Of a stretch of 23,058 nt of DNA, positions 13,303 through 21,151 are shown one piece after another (the stretch's first letter is position 1; every line of letters starts with the position of its first letter). The notes beneath the pieces were generated by a model. That model had not been told where the DNA came from, ran no database searches, and worked only from the letters and a program-made list of their open reading frames with translations. A program made the translations under genes and the position numbers. Source of the stretch: UBA9630 sp037137555 (GTDB taxonomy: Bacteria > Patescibacteriota > Minisyncoccia > Moranbacterales > UBA2206); assembly GCA_037137555.1 (NCBI GenBank), contig JBAXKA010000015.1, forward strand, positions 1 through 23,058. The letters run 5' to 3'.

Positions 13303-14106
13303 CTATTGCAAGACCCATTGTTTTAAATTGGCATCAAATTCATAAATAGTTAAATTTTTAACATCTTTATACAAATCAACTCCTTGTTTGATAATATTTT
13401 TTGAAGGATCTTCGGCATCTTCTTGGATATAGGCCAGAGTTTTAATTTTTGGAATAGCCTTATTTATATCCGAAACTCGAACCAGCCAAAGACGCGAAGC
13501 ATATGGCGATTCTCCTAAGATCGATCCAGTTGTTTCATATTGAACATATACATCCGCATTATTCACAAAATAAAATGTTTCAATTTGCCAATCATTTTGA
13601 AGTGCTTTTTCTATGGCTAATTTGTTGATATTATTTTGCATATAATTCATCAATGCCTTTCTGCTTTGAATAATATTTTTATCCGCTTCTATCCCCACGC
13701 ATTTTATTTTTTTTATATAAATATTATTATTTTCGAGACCATAGCCCTCCACCTGCACATCTCTGTCTCTGAAAAAATCCAAAGAATAATTTTTATCCGT
13801 AACAAAAAGTTTATTTGCATTTATTGTGCCAACAAAAATATTTTTGTTATTATTATAATTTAATTTTTCTTCACTGCTAAATTTTTTATACTGACTAGAA
13901 TTTAGTAAATCGGGAAATTCAGTCCAAACGCCTTTTTCACATTGAACCGGAATGATCTCTTCAAGCAGATCCAATTTACCATCAATTGCTGATTGTTTTT
14001 TGGCATAATTATCATCACAAAGAAATACTACAGCTGAAACTAACACAATCAAAAACGCAAGAGTTTGCTTGTTATTTTTAAAGTAAGTTTTTTGATTTAT
14101 AGGCAT
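13303..14106 (-). CDS. Hypothetical exported or membrane-anchored protein, 267 aa
   Basis: I do not recognise a family. There is one N-terminal hydrophobic segment (about 14-30, QTLAFLIVLVSAVVFL), either an uncleaved anchor or a signal peptide, then a mainly polar domain. GTINANKLFVTDKNYSL to YIKKIKCVGI (about 90-135) is predicted to be beta-rich; TFYFVNNADVYVQYE and RLWLVRVSDI (about 175-215) add further strands, and the C-terminal YEFDANLKQWVLQ ends in a strand. Two Cys lie beyond the anchor (about 55 and 135). Start ATG at 14106, directly downstream of the terminator at 14124-14159. Probably an envelope protein given its neighbours. Confidence 0.7.
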   Translation of the reverse strand: MPINQKTYFKNNKQTLAFLIVLVSAVVFLCDDNYAKKQSAIDGKLDLLEEIIPVQCEKGVWTEFPDLLNSSQYKKFSSEEKLNYNNNKNIFVGTINANKLFVTDKNYSLDFFRDRDVQVEGYGLENNNIYIKKIKCVGIEADKNIIQSRKALMNYMQNNINKLAIEKALQNDWQIETFYFVNNADVYVQYETTGSILGESPYASRLWLVRVSDINKAIPKIKTLAYIQEDAEDPSKNIIKQGVDLYKDVKNLTIYEFDANLKQWVLQ

Positions 14107-14123
14107 TATTTTTTACATAAAAT

Positions 14124-14159
14124 AAAAAAGTGTCCGATTTCACAATGAGACACTTTTTT
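14124..14159 (-). terminator. Intrinsic terminator (potentially bidirectional) behind the 123-aa exported protein gene
   Basis: Perfect 11-bp inverted repeat AAAAAAGTGTC / GACACTTTTTT with a 14-nt loop, 17 nt downstream of the stop codon at 14177. T-runs follow the stem on either strand. Confidence 0.85.
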
Positions 14160-14176
14160 GAAAAAATTCAACTAAA

Positions 14177-14548
14177 TTATATTCTTTGCAAATATAAATT
14201 CTTGCGATCGTTTCCATCAACTCTGATAACTCGTGAAACAACATTTTTTTTCATATCATTTGGATTTCGATAACCATTTTTCACAACACTTATTGTATAG
14301 GTACCTTCTTTCAGATCGGAAAATTTATATTTACCCGCCAAGCTAGTTGTATCAGAATTTTTATAGCGTTTATATCTTCCGTAACTATCATATAATTTCA
14401 CGGTTGTTCCGGATAATGGTCTTAAAGTTTTATATTCTTTAATAACTCCAGCGAGACTATTGCTTTTTCCATAATCTGCCAAGGCAATCGAGGTTACCAC
14501 GAAAATCGCTAAGACAAGCACCAGACTCAATCCAATAAGCTTTTTCAT
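14177..14548 (-). CDS. Exported protein with a carboxypeptidase-regulatory-like (CarboxypepD_reg) domain
   Basis: Small secreted protein of 123 aa with a Sec signal peptide (MKKLIGLSLVLVLAIFVVTS, cleavage near ALA-D). The mature part is a single transthyretin-like beta-sandwich: LAGVIKEYKTLRPLSGTTVKLYD, then GKYKFSDLKEGTYTISVVKNGY, then VIRVDGNDRKNLYLQR. This is the typical order of carboxypeptidase regulatory-like/CnaB-type folds (strand, loop with variable element, G-Y-F-L-GTY-V-GY). Such domains serve as surface or adhesive modules; no enzymatic residues are present. It has its own consensus promoter (14581-14609) and terminator, so it is a monocistronic and probably well-expressed gene. 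Confidence 0.82.
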   Translation of the reverse strand: MKKLIGLSLVLVLAIFVVTSIALADYGKSNSLAGVIKEYKTLRPLSGTTVKLYDSYGRYKRYKNSDTTSLAGKYKFSDLKEGTYTISVVKNGYRNPNDMKKNVVSRVIRVDGNDRKNLYLQRI

Positions 14549-14580
14549 AAGTTTAATTTTAAACTAATTATTCTTCGCCC

Positions 14581-14609
14581 AGATTAGCACCTTCTTTTTA
14601 AGCTGTCAA
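14581..14609 (-). promoter_or_regulatory. Sigma70-type promoter of the 123-aa exported protein gene
   Basis: Minus-strand TTGACA (14609-14604), 17-bp spacer, TAATCT (14586-14581); start expected near 14574, about 26 nt before the ATG at 14548. Confidence 0.75.
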
Positions 14610-14641
14610 ACTTAGCTCGCATTTATTACACATAATGACCC

Positions 14642-14676
14642 ATAAAAAAACAAAAACCTCCTCTTTTCGGAGATTT
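14642..14676 (-). terminator. Intrinsic terminator of the tRNA operon
   Basis: Minus-strand AAATCTCC, 7-nt loop, GGAGGTTT followed by a long T-rich run (to 14642); 8-bp stem with one wobble. It lies 13 nt after the tRNA-Gly 3' end. Confidence 0.8.
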
Positions 14677-14689
14677 CTATTTTATCTTG

Positions 14690-14761
14690 AGCGGGTAGGG
14701 GGAATCGAACCCCCCTCCTCAGCTTGGAAGGCTGATATAATAGCCACTATACGACACCCGC
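14690..14761 (-). tRNA. tRNA-Gly (anticodon UCC)
   Basis: 72 nt. Acceptor stem GCGGGTG / TACCCGC, discriminator T, anticodon stem-loop TCAGC-CTTCCAA-GCTGA with anticodon TCC, T-arm GGGGG-TTCGATT-CCCCC. The CCA end is not encoded and must be added by a nucleotidyltransferase. It lies 7 nt behind tRNA-Pro in the same transcript. Confidence 0.96.
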
Positions 14762-14768
14762 TTTCGTG

Positions 14769-14839
14769 TCGGGGCGCCGAGACTCGAACTCGGACTACTT
14801 GGTCCCAAACCAAGCGCGCTACCATTACACAACGCCCCG
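14769..14839 (-). tRNA. tRNA-Pro (anticodon UGG)
   Basis: 71 nt. Acceptor stem CGGGGCG / CGCCCCG with discriminator A, anticodon stem-loop CTTGG-TTTGGGA-CCAAG with anticodon TGG, T-arm CCGAG-TTCGAGT-CTCGG. No encoded CCA. First gene of the two-tRNA operon. Confidence 0.96.
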
Positions 14840-14853
14840 CACATTACTTATAA

Positions 14854-14882
14854 ATCATATCTGCAAAAAAAAAATTAGTCAA
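14854..14882 (-). promoter_or_regulatory. Sigma70-type promoter of the tRNA-Pro/tRNA-Gly operon
   Basis: Minus-strand TTGACT (14882-14877), 17-bp spacer rich in T, TATGAT (14859-14854); start about 8 nt before the mature tRNA-Pro 5' end. Confidence 0.75.
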
Positions 14883-14929
14883 TAACCGATTTCGTTTTGT
14901 CAAAATTATACAAAAATGTCCTACTTGCG

Positions 14930-14957
14930 AAACAAGAGAATTGATAATTACTTGTTT
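14930..14957. terminator. Possible weak terminator hairpin after ispH
   Basis: AAACAAG (14930-14936) pairs with CTTGTTT (14951-14957), with an inner AATT/AATT pairing. The T-run is good only on the plus strand; on the minus strand, where ispH ends, it is short. Low confidence. Confidence 0.3.
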
Positions 14958-14994
14958 TTGCTTAAATAAATTGAATGAAAAAAATATTTCAAAA

Positions 14995-15828
14995 TTATAT
15001 TTTTTTAATTTTCTCCACCACCTCATCAATCAAAAACTGTGCGGTGGAAGCACCAGCGGAAATACCTACTTTTTGAATATTTTTAAACCAACTTGTTTGT
15101 AATTCAGTGGCTGTTTCAATGTGCTTTGTGGTGGTTTTTTGTGCCAGACTTAATTGCACTAATTTTCCGGTATTGCTGGAATTTTTTCCGCCAATCACAA
15201 TCATTAAATCAACTTCTTTTGCCAGCGCGGAAACTTCAGCTTGCTTTGTTGAGCTATCAAAACAAATTGTATTTTTTATTATGACATGTTTAGTTTTTTC
15301 TAATACTTCAGCCGTTACCTCTTTTAATAACTCTATTTTTTGCGTTGTTTGACTGATAATGCCCACTGTTGTCTTAAATTCTAAATTTTTTATTTCATCA
15401 GCATCATGAATTATTTTTGCCGAATTATTTGTCCAGGCATTAATGCCAATTACTTCGGCGTGCAATGGATCGCCACAAATAATAATATCATAACCATTTT
15501 TATAAAATTCGGCGGCGGCCAATTGGGCTTTTCGCACAAAAGGACAAGTCGCATCCAAGATCGCATTGCCTCTCTCAACTATTTTTTGCACAATTTCAGG
15601 ATCAATTCCATGACTACGGACAAGAAAGATTGCGTCTTTGGGAATTTTATCAATAGTTTTAATTGTTACTAAGCCTTTTTGTTCAAGCTTTTCAATCACT
15701 TGCTGATTATGAATCAATGATCCCATGCAATAAACTTTTTGACCATTTTCTAATGCCTTTTCCGCCAGATCAACTGCGCGCCTAACACCAAAACAAAAAC
15801 CAGCATGTTTAGCAATTCTTATTTCCAT
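14995..15828 (-). CDS. ispH: 4-hydroxy-3-methylbut-2-enyl diphosphate reductase (LytB)
   Basis: Iron-sulfur enzyme catalysing the last step of the MEP isoprenoid pathway, giving IPP and DMAPP for undecaprenyl-phosphate and other lipids. The 277-aa protein (somewhat shorter than E. coli's 316) keeps the three cluster-binding Cys: C12 in HAGFCFGVRRAV, C95 in DATCPFVRKAQ and C189 in NTICFDSSTKQAEV. Active-site residues H40, H73, H123 and E125 (HAEV) are present, as are SSNTGKL and GISAGAS. It overlaps the upstream glycosyltransferase by 10 nt, so the two are probably coupled; that enzyme type uses polyprenyl phosphate, a plausible functional link. No other MEP genes are in this window. Confidence 0.96.
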   Translation of the reverse strand: MEIRIAKHAGFCFGVRRAVDLAEKALENGQKVYCMGSLIHNQQVIEKLEQKGLVTIKTIDKIPKDAIFLVRSHGIDPEIVQKIVERGNAILDATCPFVRKAQLAAAEFYKNGYDIIICGDPLHAEVIGINAWTNNSAKIIHDADEIKNLEFKTTVGIISQTTQKIELLKEVTAEVLEKTKHVIIKNTICFDSSTKQAEVSALAKEVDLMIVIGGKNSSNTGKLVQLSLAQKTTTKHIETATELQTSWFKNIQKVGISAGASTAQFLIDEVVEKIKKI

Positions 15829-16760
15829 CTTTTTTTTCTAATAATATACATCGGTCGATTAGTAACTTCGGCGTGAATATTGGCAATATATAGTGCGATT
15901 AGTCCAAGACACACCAGCACCACGCCGATTAAAAATAAAATGACAACTGCCAAAATAACTGATCCGGAAAAATGCAATTCTTTCGTTAGATAGCGATCAA
16001 CCATAATAAAAATGCCCAGTAGTCCTGAAAAAAAAGTAATAATCACTCCGAGATAGCCTGCTAGTTTCAAGGGAAAAAGACTAAAGGCAATCATACTATT
16101 AAAAGCTAGTCGCACTAATTTCCAAAAACTATAACTTGGGACGCCATGGATTCTTTCATTTGCTTCAAAATAAATATATTCTCGTCGAAAACCAAGCCAA
16201 TCAATCAAAGCTCTGGTCATACGATTTTTTTCTGTCAACTGATTGAATGCATCAATTACAACACGATCGATTAAACGATAATCTGTTGCTCGAGTAACAA
16301 TTTCCATATCGGAAATTCGATTGATCATTTTATAGAAAAAATAGGAACCGATTTTTTTCACGAAACCTTCACCTTTATTTTTTTTTCGCACACCAACAAC
16401 CACTTCCGCTCCCGCTTCCCATTTTTCAATAAACTCGGGAATTTTTTCAATGGGATGCTGCAAATCAGCATCCAAAATTATACATGCAACGCCTTGGCAA
16501 TTATTGATTCCCGCTGTCACGGCAATTTCTTTACCAAAGTTACGCGAAAAATCAATCACTTGCACACGCGAATCTTTTTCAGAAATATTATTTAGTTCCA
16601 AAATACTTTTATCACAACTGCCATCATTAACAAAAACAATTTCCCACGCATAATTTAGCCCATCCAAAATCACTTGAATTTTTTCATAAAAAAGCGGAAT
16701 ATTTTTTTCCTCATTATAGACTGGCACAATAATGGAAAGTAATTTTTTTTCTGGTTGCAT
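15819..16760 (-). CDS. Family 2 glycosyltransferase, DPM1/GtrB-like polyprenyl-phosphate glycosyltransferase
   Basis: Likely transfers a sugar from a nucleotide donor to undecaprenyl phosphate at the inner face of the membrane. The 313-aa protein has an N-terminal GT-A domain (1-about 220): SIIVPVYNEEKNIPLFYEKI, VFVNDGSCDKS, and LDADLQHPIEKI with the metal-binding DAD. Two hydrophobic segments follow (about 230-255 and 265-292), the arrangement seen in GtrB/ArnC/bactoprenol glucosyltransferases. It has its own promoter (16792-16819) and overlaps ispH. The sugar cannot be assigned from sequence alone. Confidence 0.9.
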   Translation of the reverse strand: MQPEKKLLSIIVPVYNEEKNIPLFYEKIQVILDGLNYAWEIVFVNDGSCDKSILELNNISEKDSRVQVIDFSRNFGKEIAVTAGINNCQGVACIILDADLQHPIEKIPEFIEKWEAGAEVVVGVRKKNKGEGFVKKIGSYFFYKMINRISDMEIVTRATDYRLIDRVVIDAFNQLTEKNRMTRALIDWLGFRREYIYFEANERIHGVPSYSFWKLVRLAFNSMIAFSLFPLKLAGYLGVIITFFSGLLGIFIMVDRYLTKELHFSGSVILAVVILFLIGVVLVCLGLIALYIANIHAEVTNRPMYIIRKKRWK

Positions 16761-16791
16761 AAATTTGATAAATTGTATTTTTTATTACTTT

Positions 16792-16819
16792 AGTATAGCT
16801 ATTTAGCATAATAAGTCAA
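16792..16819 (-). promoter_or_regulatory. Sigma70-type promoter of the glycosyltransferase-ispH operon
   Basis: Minus-strand TTGACT (16819-16814), 16-bp spacer, TATACT (16797-16792); start near 16785, about 25 nt before the ATG at 16760. Confidence 0.75.
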
Positions 16820-16831
16820 AAAGGTTGTATT

Positions 16832-17668
16832 TTATTTTAATGATTCAAGCTTTTTTGTTTCTTTGCTTACTAAAAGTGACTTCATCTGAATTATGGCTAT
16901 ACTATTTAATTTTTGAATTCGCTCTTTGGCGGATAGCCCATCACGAACCAGCATAGCATTTATGCTTTCCAGATTCGATAGAACTACCAACTGTTCAAGT
17001 GAAGAATAATCCCTAATATTTCCAGCTGATTTTTTATTTTGATCTCGCCATATTTTTGCAGTTATTCCAAACAAAGCAACATTTAGCAAATCCGCTTCGC
17101 TGGCATATTGCATATTAATTTGGTTTTTAGTTAATTCTGGCGGAATCAATTTTTCTTTTATGGCGTCAGTATGAATTCGATAGTTAATTTTTGCCAAAGT
17201 TCTTTGAAAGCTCCACTCGAGTTTTAGCCGACTATTTTCATCCTGTTTAAGTCTTTGAAATTCAACTAGCAAGTATAACTTAAATTCAGCACTTACCCAG
17301 GAAGCAAACTCAAAGGCAATATCTTTGTGTGCAAAAGTGCCACCACCATATCTTCCCGACTTCGAAATCAAACCTATCGCACAAGTTTTTTCTATCCATT
17401 TTTGTGGTGGTAGCACGAAAGAATTAACTCCTGCTTCATTTTTAAACTGGTCAAATTCGACCAGTTTAAAAACTGGATTATGTAATTTCTCCCATAATCC
17501 TAAAAAATCTATTGTACCACGAGTTCTCATCCAATTTTTTACAACATCAGCTGGAAAGGCTGGGTTCTTGTGTCGGGCTATGTCGGTCAGGGAAATATAA
17601 TCACTACTATTTTTAGTAAAGGTAACTATTTCGATGCCCTCAACTTTTATTTTTTGTTTTTTTGTCAT
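16832..17668 (-). CDS. KilA-N domain protein (phage-type DNA-binding)
   Basis: KilA-N domains are DNA-binding modules common in phages and large DNA viruses and in antirepressor-like proteins. In this 278-aa protein the domain spans about residues 8-130: YISLTDIARHKNP, VVKNWMRTRGTIDFLGLWE, FKLVEFDQFKNEAG, PQKWIEKTCAIGLISKSGRYGGG, TFAHKDIAFEFASWVS and FKLYLLVEFQRLK. The remaining C-terminal half (about 140-278) is mostly helical and unrecognised. No signal peptide. The gene is last in the polysaccharide operon, 23 nt after the flippase, and has no evident functional relation to it, which suggests a phage-derived acquisition. An 8-bp inverted repeat lies just upstream. Confidence 0.88.
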   Translation of the reverse strand: MTKKQKIKVEGIEIVTFTKNSSDYISLTDIARHKNPAFPADVVKNWMRTRGTIDFLGLWEKLHNPVFKLVEFDQFKNEAGVNSFVLPPQKWIEKTCAIGLISKSGRYGGGTFAHKDIAFEFASWVSAEFKLYLLVEFQRLKQDENSRLKLEWSFQRTLAKINYRIHTDAIKEKLIPPELTKNQINMQYASEADLLNVALFGITAKIWRDQNKKSAGNIRDYSSLEQLVVLSNLESINAMLVRDGLSAKERIQKLNSIAIIQMKSLLVSKETKKLESLK

Positions 17669-17675
17669 TGGATAT

Positions 17676-17694
17676 TAAGTTTATTTTAAACTTA
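17676..17694. repeat. Perfect inverted repeat upstream of the KilA-N gene
   Basis: TAAGTTTA-TTT-TAAACTTA, 8-bp arms and 3-nt spacer, 7 nt before the KilA-N start codon and covering the flippase stop codon. It may be an operator for the KilA-N protein or a weak AU hairpin. Confidence 0.5.
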
Positions 17695-18957
17695 TTTCGG
17701 ATTCTGCCTAAACGAATTAAACACAAATGGCACGGCACTTAATAATGCTGCACATTGAGCGATGATGCCTATGATTAGTATAGCAGAAATCGTATGACCA
17801 AGAAAGAGAATGGCGACCGCAGATGAAACAGCCACCGAGAGCATGCCGTATACAACTTTAATTCTATGCAATGAAAGTAAATATTGCAAAGTTAAATTTA
17901 CCATCGAATATAGCACAACCAAAACAGCAAACCAACCCAGATAAGCTGAGACGCCATCGTATTTTGCACCAAAAAGAAAAGATAGAATTAGTTTTGGTGC
18001 AATAAAATAAATTGTCGTGGCAATCAATGACACGCCCAACATCAAAGAAAAAGCCTGCAGAAAAAGTTTTTTTGTATTACCTTTTTTATGATTATGCTCC
18101 GCTGACATTGAAAAAAGCACTGAGGCAATCACACCGGTTGCAAAAAAAATAATCTTAGAGACAATTGTTAGTGCTCCATATTGTCCAGCTTCAATACTAC
18201 TAAGATTATGTTTTGCCAAAACCATATCTAAATTTCCCAAAGCATTAATGGCTAAGTTGCCCATAAAAAAAGTAGCGATTGTGCTTTTGATTGGTCCAAA
18301 ATCCAGTTTAGTTATTTCTTGATTGCCATTTTTGCCTTCCACAAAAATAAATTTAAGACAAATAAGCGCGATTACATAAGTGGAAACAGCGGAAAGAAAA
18401 AAACTCAACATCAATCCGTTTAATTTCATTCCCAAGGCAATAAAAACCAATGCGGAAATTAATTTCAAGGCACCACCACCAATTGCCGCCCAACTAGATT
18501 CCTTAAATTTTTGCCAACCACTCAGCGTGCCAGAAACGCCAGAAGAAAAAAGCGAAAGAAGCATTGACACCCAAACAATAATCAATGGGATATTGCTTTT
18601 GATATTTAAAAATCGACTAATATATGGCGTAAGCAGAATTGTCACCAAGAAAAGTGGCACACCATAACGCATTATTTTTTTATTAAAATAACACAAAAGT
18701 TCATAACTTCTTTTTTTATCATTTTGCGCTTTACATTCTGCGGCATATTTTGTCATCACCATCACTAATGTTCCAGCCGGAACAGCAATAATCGTCATAA
18801 GCGAAATCAAGGATTCTGTTTCTCCATACACTTCCACGCTCACCATTCTGCCCACGACAAGATGAAAAATATAACTCAAAATGTTATTCACCATACTGCC
18901 AGAGAAAAGCACAAAACTATTCCAAGCAAACGCATTGTTTCTGATTTTTTTGAGCAT
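17692..18957 (-). CDS. Polysaccharide flippase (Wzx/MurJ-MATE superfamily)
   Basis: Multi-pass membrane protein, 421 aa, expected to flip lipid-linked oligosaccharide across the membrane. Hydrophobic segments recur through the whole length (about 12), beginning with FVLFSGSMVNNILSYIFHLVVGRM and including a polar first loop with VYGETESLISLMTII, typical of polysaccharide biosynthesis/export proteins. I take the ATG at 18957 (MLKKIRNNAFAW) rather than the longer reading from 18990: it leaves 2 nt after the epimerase stop rather than a 31-nt overlap. It works with the epimerase and glycosyltransferase upstream in the operon. Confidence 0.88.
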   Translation of the reverse strand: MLKKIRNNAFAWNSFVLFSGSMVNNILSYIFHLVVGRMVSVEVYGETESLISLMTIIAVPAGTLVMVMTKYAAECKAQNDKKRSYELLCYFNKKIMRYGVPLFLVTILLTPYISRFLNIKSNIPLIIVWVSMLLSLFSSGVSGTLSGWQKFKESSWAAIGGGALKLISALVFIALGMKLNGLMLSFFLSAVSTYVIALICLKFIFVEGKNGNQEITKLDFGPIKSTIATFFMGNLAINALGNLDMVLAKHNLSSIEAGQYGALTIVSKIIFFATGVIASVLFSMSAEHNHKKGNTKKLFLQAFSLMLGVSLIATTIYFIAPKLILSFLFGAKYDGVSAYLGWFAVLVVLYSMVNLTLQYLLSLHRIKVVYGMLSVAVSSAVAILFLGHTISAILIIGIIAQCAALLSAVPFVFNSFRQNPK

Positions 18958-18959
18958 AT

Positions 18960-19913
18960 TTATTTTATTTTGTAATACTGCCGATACCAAGTAACGAAGT
19001 TTTCAATTCCCTCTTCAATTCGTGTTGTTGGTTTCCAGCCTAATTTTCTTAATTTTTTAATATCCGCCACAGTTGAAGGCACATCGCCTGGTTGCATTGG
19101 CATCATATTTTTTTGTGCTTTTTTTCCTAAGACTTTTTCCAAAACTTCAATGTAACGCAAAAGTGTTTCTTCTTTATCTCCACCAATATTCATCACTCCA
19201 CAGGGCAAGTTAGCATCGAGCACCGTAATAATTCCGGAAACAATATCATCTACATAAGTAAAATTACGACTCATTTTTCCATGATTATAGACATCAATTG
19301 GCAATCCAGCCAGAATATTTTTAGTGAATTTAAATAGTGCCATATCTGGTCGGCCCCATGGTCCATAGACTGTGAAAAATCGCAAACCAGTTGTTGGCAG
19401 TCCGTGCACATGCGAAAAAACATGTGCCATTAATTCTGTAGCTTTTTTAGTTGCAGCATAGGGAGAAATTGGCGTGTCCACAGAATCAGTTTCCGAAAAA
19501 GGCAATTTCTTATTATTCCCATAGACCGAAGAAGATGAGGCATACACAAAATTTTTCAATTTATATTTAGCACTCATCTGCAAAAGATTGGTCGTGCCAA
19601 GCACATTCACATCAGCATAAATTAAGGGATTTTCAATTGCATATCGCACACCAGCCATCGCTGCCAAATGCACAACCTTATCCAGCTTTTCTTTTTTAAA
19701 AATCTTTTCCAAAAGTGCTACATCGCGAATATCGCCTTTGTATAATTTAAATTTATAATCTTTAAGAATAACTTTAACCCGAGCTTGTTTTAATTTTGGA
19801 TCATAATAATCATTAAAATTATCAATAATCACCACTTCATCTTTTCGTGCCAATAATTTTTGTGCCAAATTTGATCCAATAAATCCCGCTCCTCCCGTTA
19901 TAAGTATTTTCAT
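18960..19913 (-). CDS. NAD-dependent sugar epimerase, UDP-glucuronate 4-epimerase-like
   Basis: Extended short-chain dehydrogenase, 317 aa, making a nucleotide sugar for surface polysaccharide. The Rossmann motif is GGAGFIGS (7-14), then DNFNDYYDPKLKQAR, HLAAMAGVRYAIENP, the catalytic Ser-Tyr-Lys set (SSSSVYG and YAATKKA), and RFFTVYGPWGRPDMALFKFT. The last segment and the NDYYDP and MAGVRY motifs are characteristic of UDP-glucuronate 4-epimerases (CapI/LpsL type), giving UDP-galacturonate. The alternatives are UDP-glucose 4-epimerase or a dTDP-sugar enzyme. It overlaps the upstream glycosyltransferase by 4 nt, so translation is probably coupled. Confidence 0.9.
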   Translation of the reverse strand: MKILITGGAGFIGSNLAQKLLARKDEVVIIDNFNDYYDPKLKQARVKVILKDYKFKLYKGDIRDVALLEKIFKKEKLDKVVHLAAMAGVRYAIENPLIYADVNVLGTTNLLQMSAKYKLKNFVYASSSSVYGNNKKLPFSETDSVDTPISPYAATKKATELMAHVFSHVHGLPTTGLRFFTVYGPWGRPDMALFKFTKNILAGLPIDVYNHGKMSRNFTYVDDIVSGIITVLDANLPCGVMNIGGDKEETLLRYIEVLEKVLGKKAQKNMMPMQPGDVPSTVADIKKLRKLGWKPTTRIEEGIENFVTWYRQYYKIK

Positions 19914-21088
19914 ATTTTTAGCCTGCTAATTAAATAATTATAATATTCTTCATTATGACTATTTTTATTCGTATAATCTTTGAGTGTTTTTTCTCGGGCT
20001 TTTTCGCCCATTGTTTTTCGCAAATTATTATCTTCAACTAATTGTCCGATTTTCTTTGTCCAGTCTAACTTATTTTTTACCAAAAAGCCAGTCACGCCGT
20101 CTTCAATCGCTCCGACAAAAGTTTCATTGCAAACAGCCACTGTCGGAATGCCCAATATCCCGGCTTCAAAAAATTTCAACTCTGATTTAGCTTGGCAAAA
20201 AGAATTATCTTCTAATGGCACCAGATTAATATCCACTTTCCAAATATTTTTATAATGCTCGCCTCTCGGCACTAATGGCAAGATAATAATTCTGTCTTTA
20301 AATTTATCTAAACTATTATTTTGTTCTAGTGGTCCAGCCAGAATCAATTTTGTATTTTCATATTTTTGCATCACCGCCATCAAGGCATCCGTAATTGTCG
20401 CAAAATCCTTGCTATGACTAGCCGTTCCACTAAAATAACCAAGATAAACAAAATTAGCTTTTGTTTTTTTTGTATTTTTTAAAATATTATTTACCAAGTC
20501 TAATTCGGCATTACAAACCTTATTTGTCACAACAAAAACTTTTTTATTTTTTTCTTCTAGTATTCTAGCCAGATATTTCGTGGTGGTTGTTATAGTTTTT
20601 ATATAGTTATCATCTAGAAATTCTCGCCCCAAGCCCTTTGCCAGCTGTGCCTGTTCTGTTTTTCCGGCATTTTTTAAATAAGCTATTTGCTTTGTATATT
20701 TCGGATCAAAATTCAGATCATCTGTGTCAAAAATAATTTCTTTTTGTTGCTGTTTTATTTTTTCAATCACTTCGGCAATCCTAGAAGTATAAATTGTTTT
20801 GTGAAAAATAAATATTTTAAATTGATCGACTAATTTTAGCAGATTAGGATTGTCAGAAATAGTGACTGATGCGTGAAGATTATGCAAATTTAATTCTTCC
20901 GCCACATTCTCCGTGCGATATTGAGCACTATCACCAACGCCGGAAGCAATAAAAAGAATATCGCCAGCTGGCACACGCAAAGCTCTTGCATAATTTTTAG
21001 CATAAACGGAAATTATTTTTACACTACTAAAAAATCCGTTATTACGAAAAAGTGTGCGAATTTTATCGATTTTAAGTGAGATATTCAT
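19910..21088 (-). CDS. Glycosyltransferase family 4-like (GT-B fold)
   Basis: Retaining GT-B-type glycosyltransferase of 392 aa, cytoplasmic or membrane-associated. The C-terminal donor-binding half shows the family pattern: KANFVYLGYFSGTASHSKDF, KLILAGPLEQ, VDINLVPLEDNSFCQAKSELKFFEAGILGIPTVA containing the E-x7-E-like element, and GVTGFLVKN. The N-terminal half includes ILFIASGVGDSAQYRTENVAEEL and EIIFDTDDLNF, seen in related family members. It is the second polysaccharide gene, followed by the epimerase with a 4-nt overlap. A possible promoter is at 21122-21127. Confidence 0.86.
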   Translation of the reverse strand: MNISLKIDKIRTLFRNNGFFSSVKIISVYAKNYARALRVPAGDILFIASGVGDSAQYRTENVAEELNLHNLHASVTISDNPNLLKLVDQFKIFIFHKTIYTSRIAEVIEKIKQQQKEIIFDTDDLNFDPKYTKQIAYLKNAGKTEQAQLAKGLGREFLDDNYIKTITTTTKYLARILEEKNKKVFVVTNKVCNAELDLVNNILKNTKKTKANFVYLGYFSGTASHSKDFATITDALMAVMQKYENTKLILAGPLEQNNSLDKFKDRIIILPLVPRGEHYKNIWKVDINLVPLEDNSFCQAKSELKFFEAGILGIPTVAVCNETFVGAIEDGVTGFLVKNKLDWTKKIGQLVEDNNLRKTMGEKAREKTLKDYTNKNSHNEEYYNYLISRLKI

Positions 21089-21121
21089 GATTTAGGGTTA
21101 TTATCTTCAAGTTCATATTTT

Positions 21122-21127
21122 AGTATA
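21122..21127 (-). promoter_or_regulatory. Possible -10 element upstream of the GT4-epimerase-flippase genes
   Basis: Minus-strand TATACT 33 nt before the ATG at 21088, with a poor -35 (TTTCAA, 16-bp spacing). It is the best candidate in the 63-nt gap after the lytic transglycosylase gene. Confidence 0.4.
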
Positions 21128-21151
21128 GCCCATAACTTTATTTTTGAAACG

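Noticed and set aside
14635..14853. Plus-strand frame reading VGGIEPPSSAWKAD and GAETRTRTTWSQ
   Set aside because: It is the antisense of the tRNA-Gly/tRNA-Pro pair; such peptides are well-known spurious products of antisense tRNA sequence.
14844..15029. Minus-strand 61-aa frame between ispH and tRNA-Pro
   Set aside because: It overlaps the end of ispH and the tRNA promoter, has low-complexity Phe/Lys/Asn content and no initiation signal.
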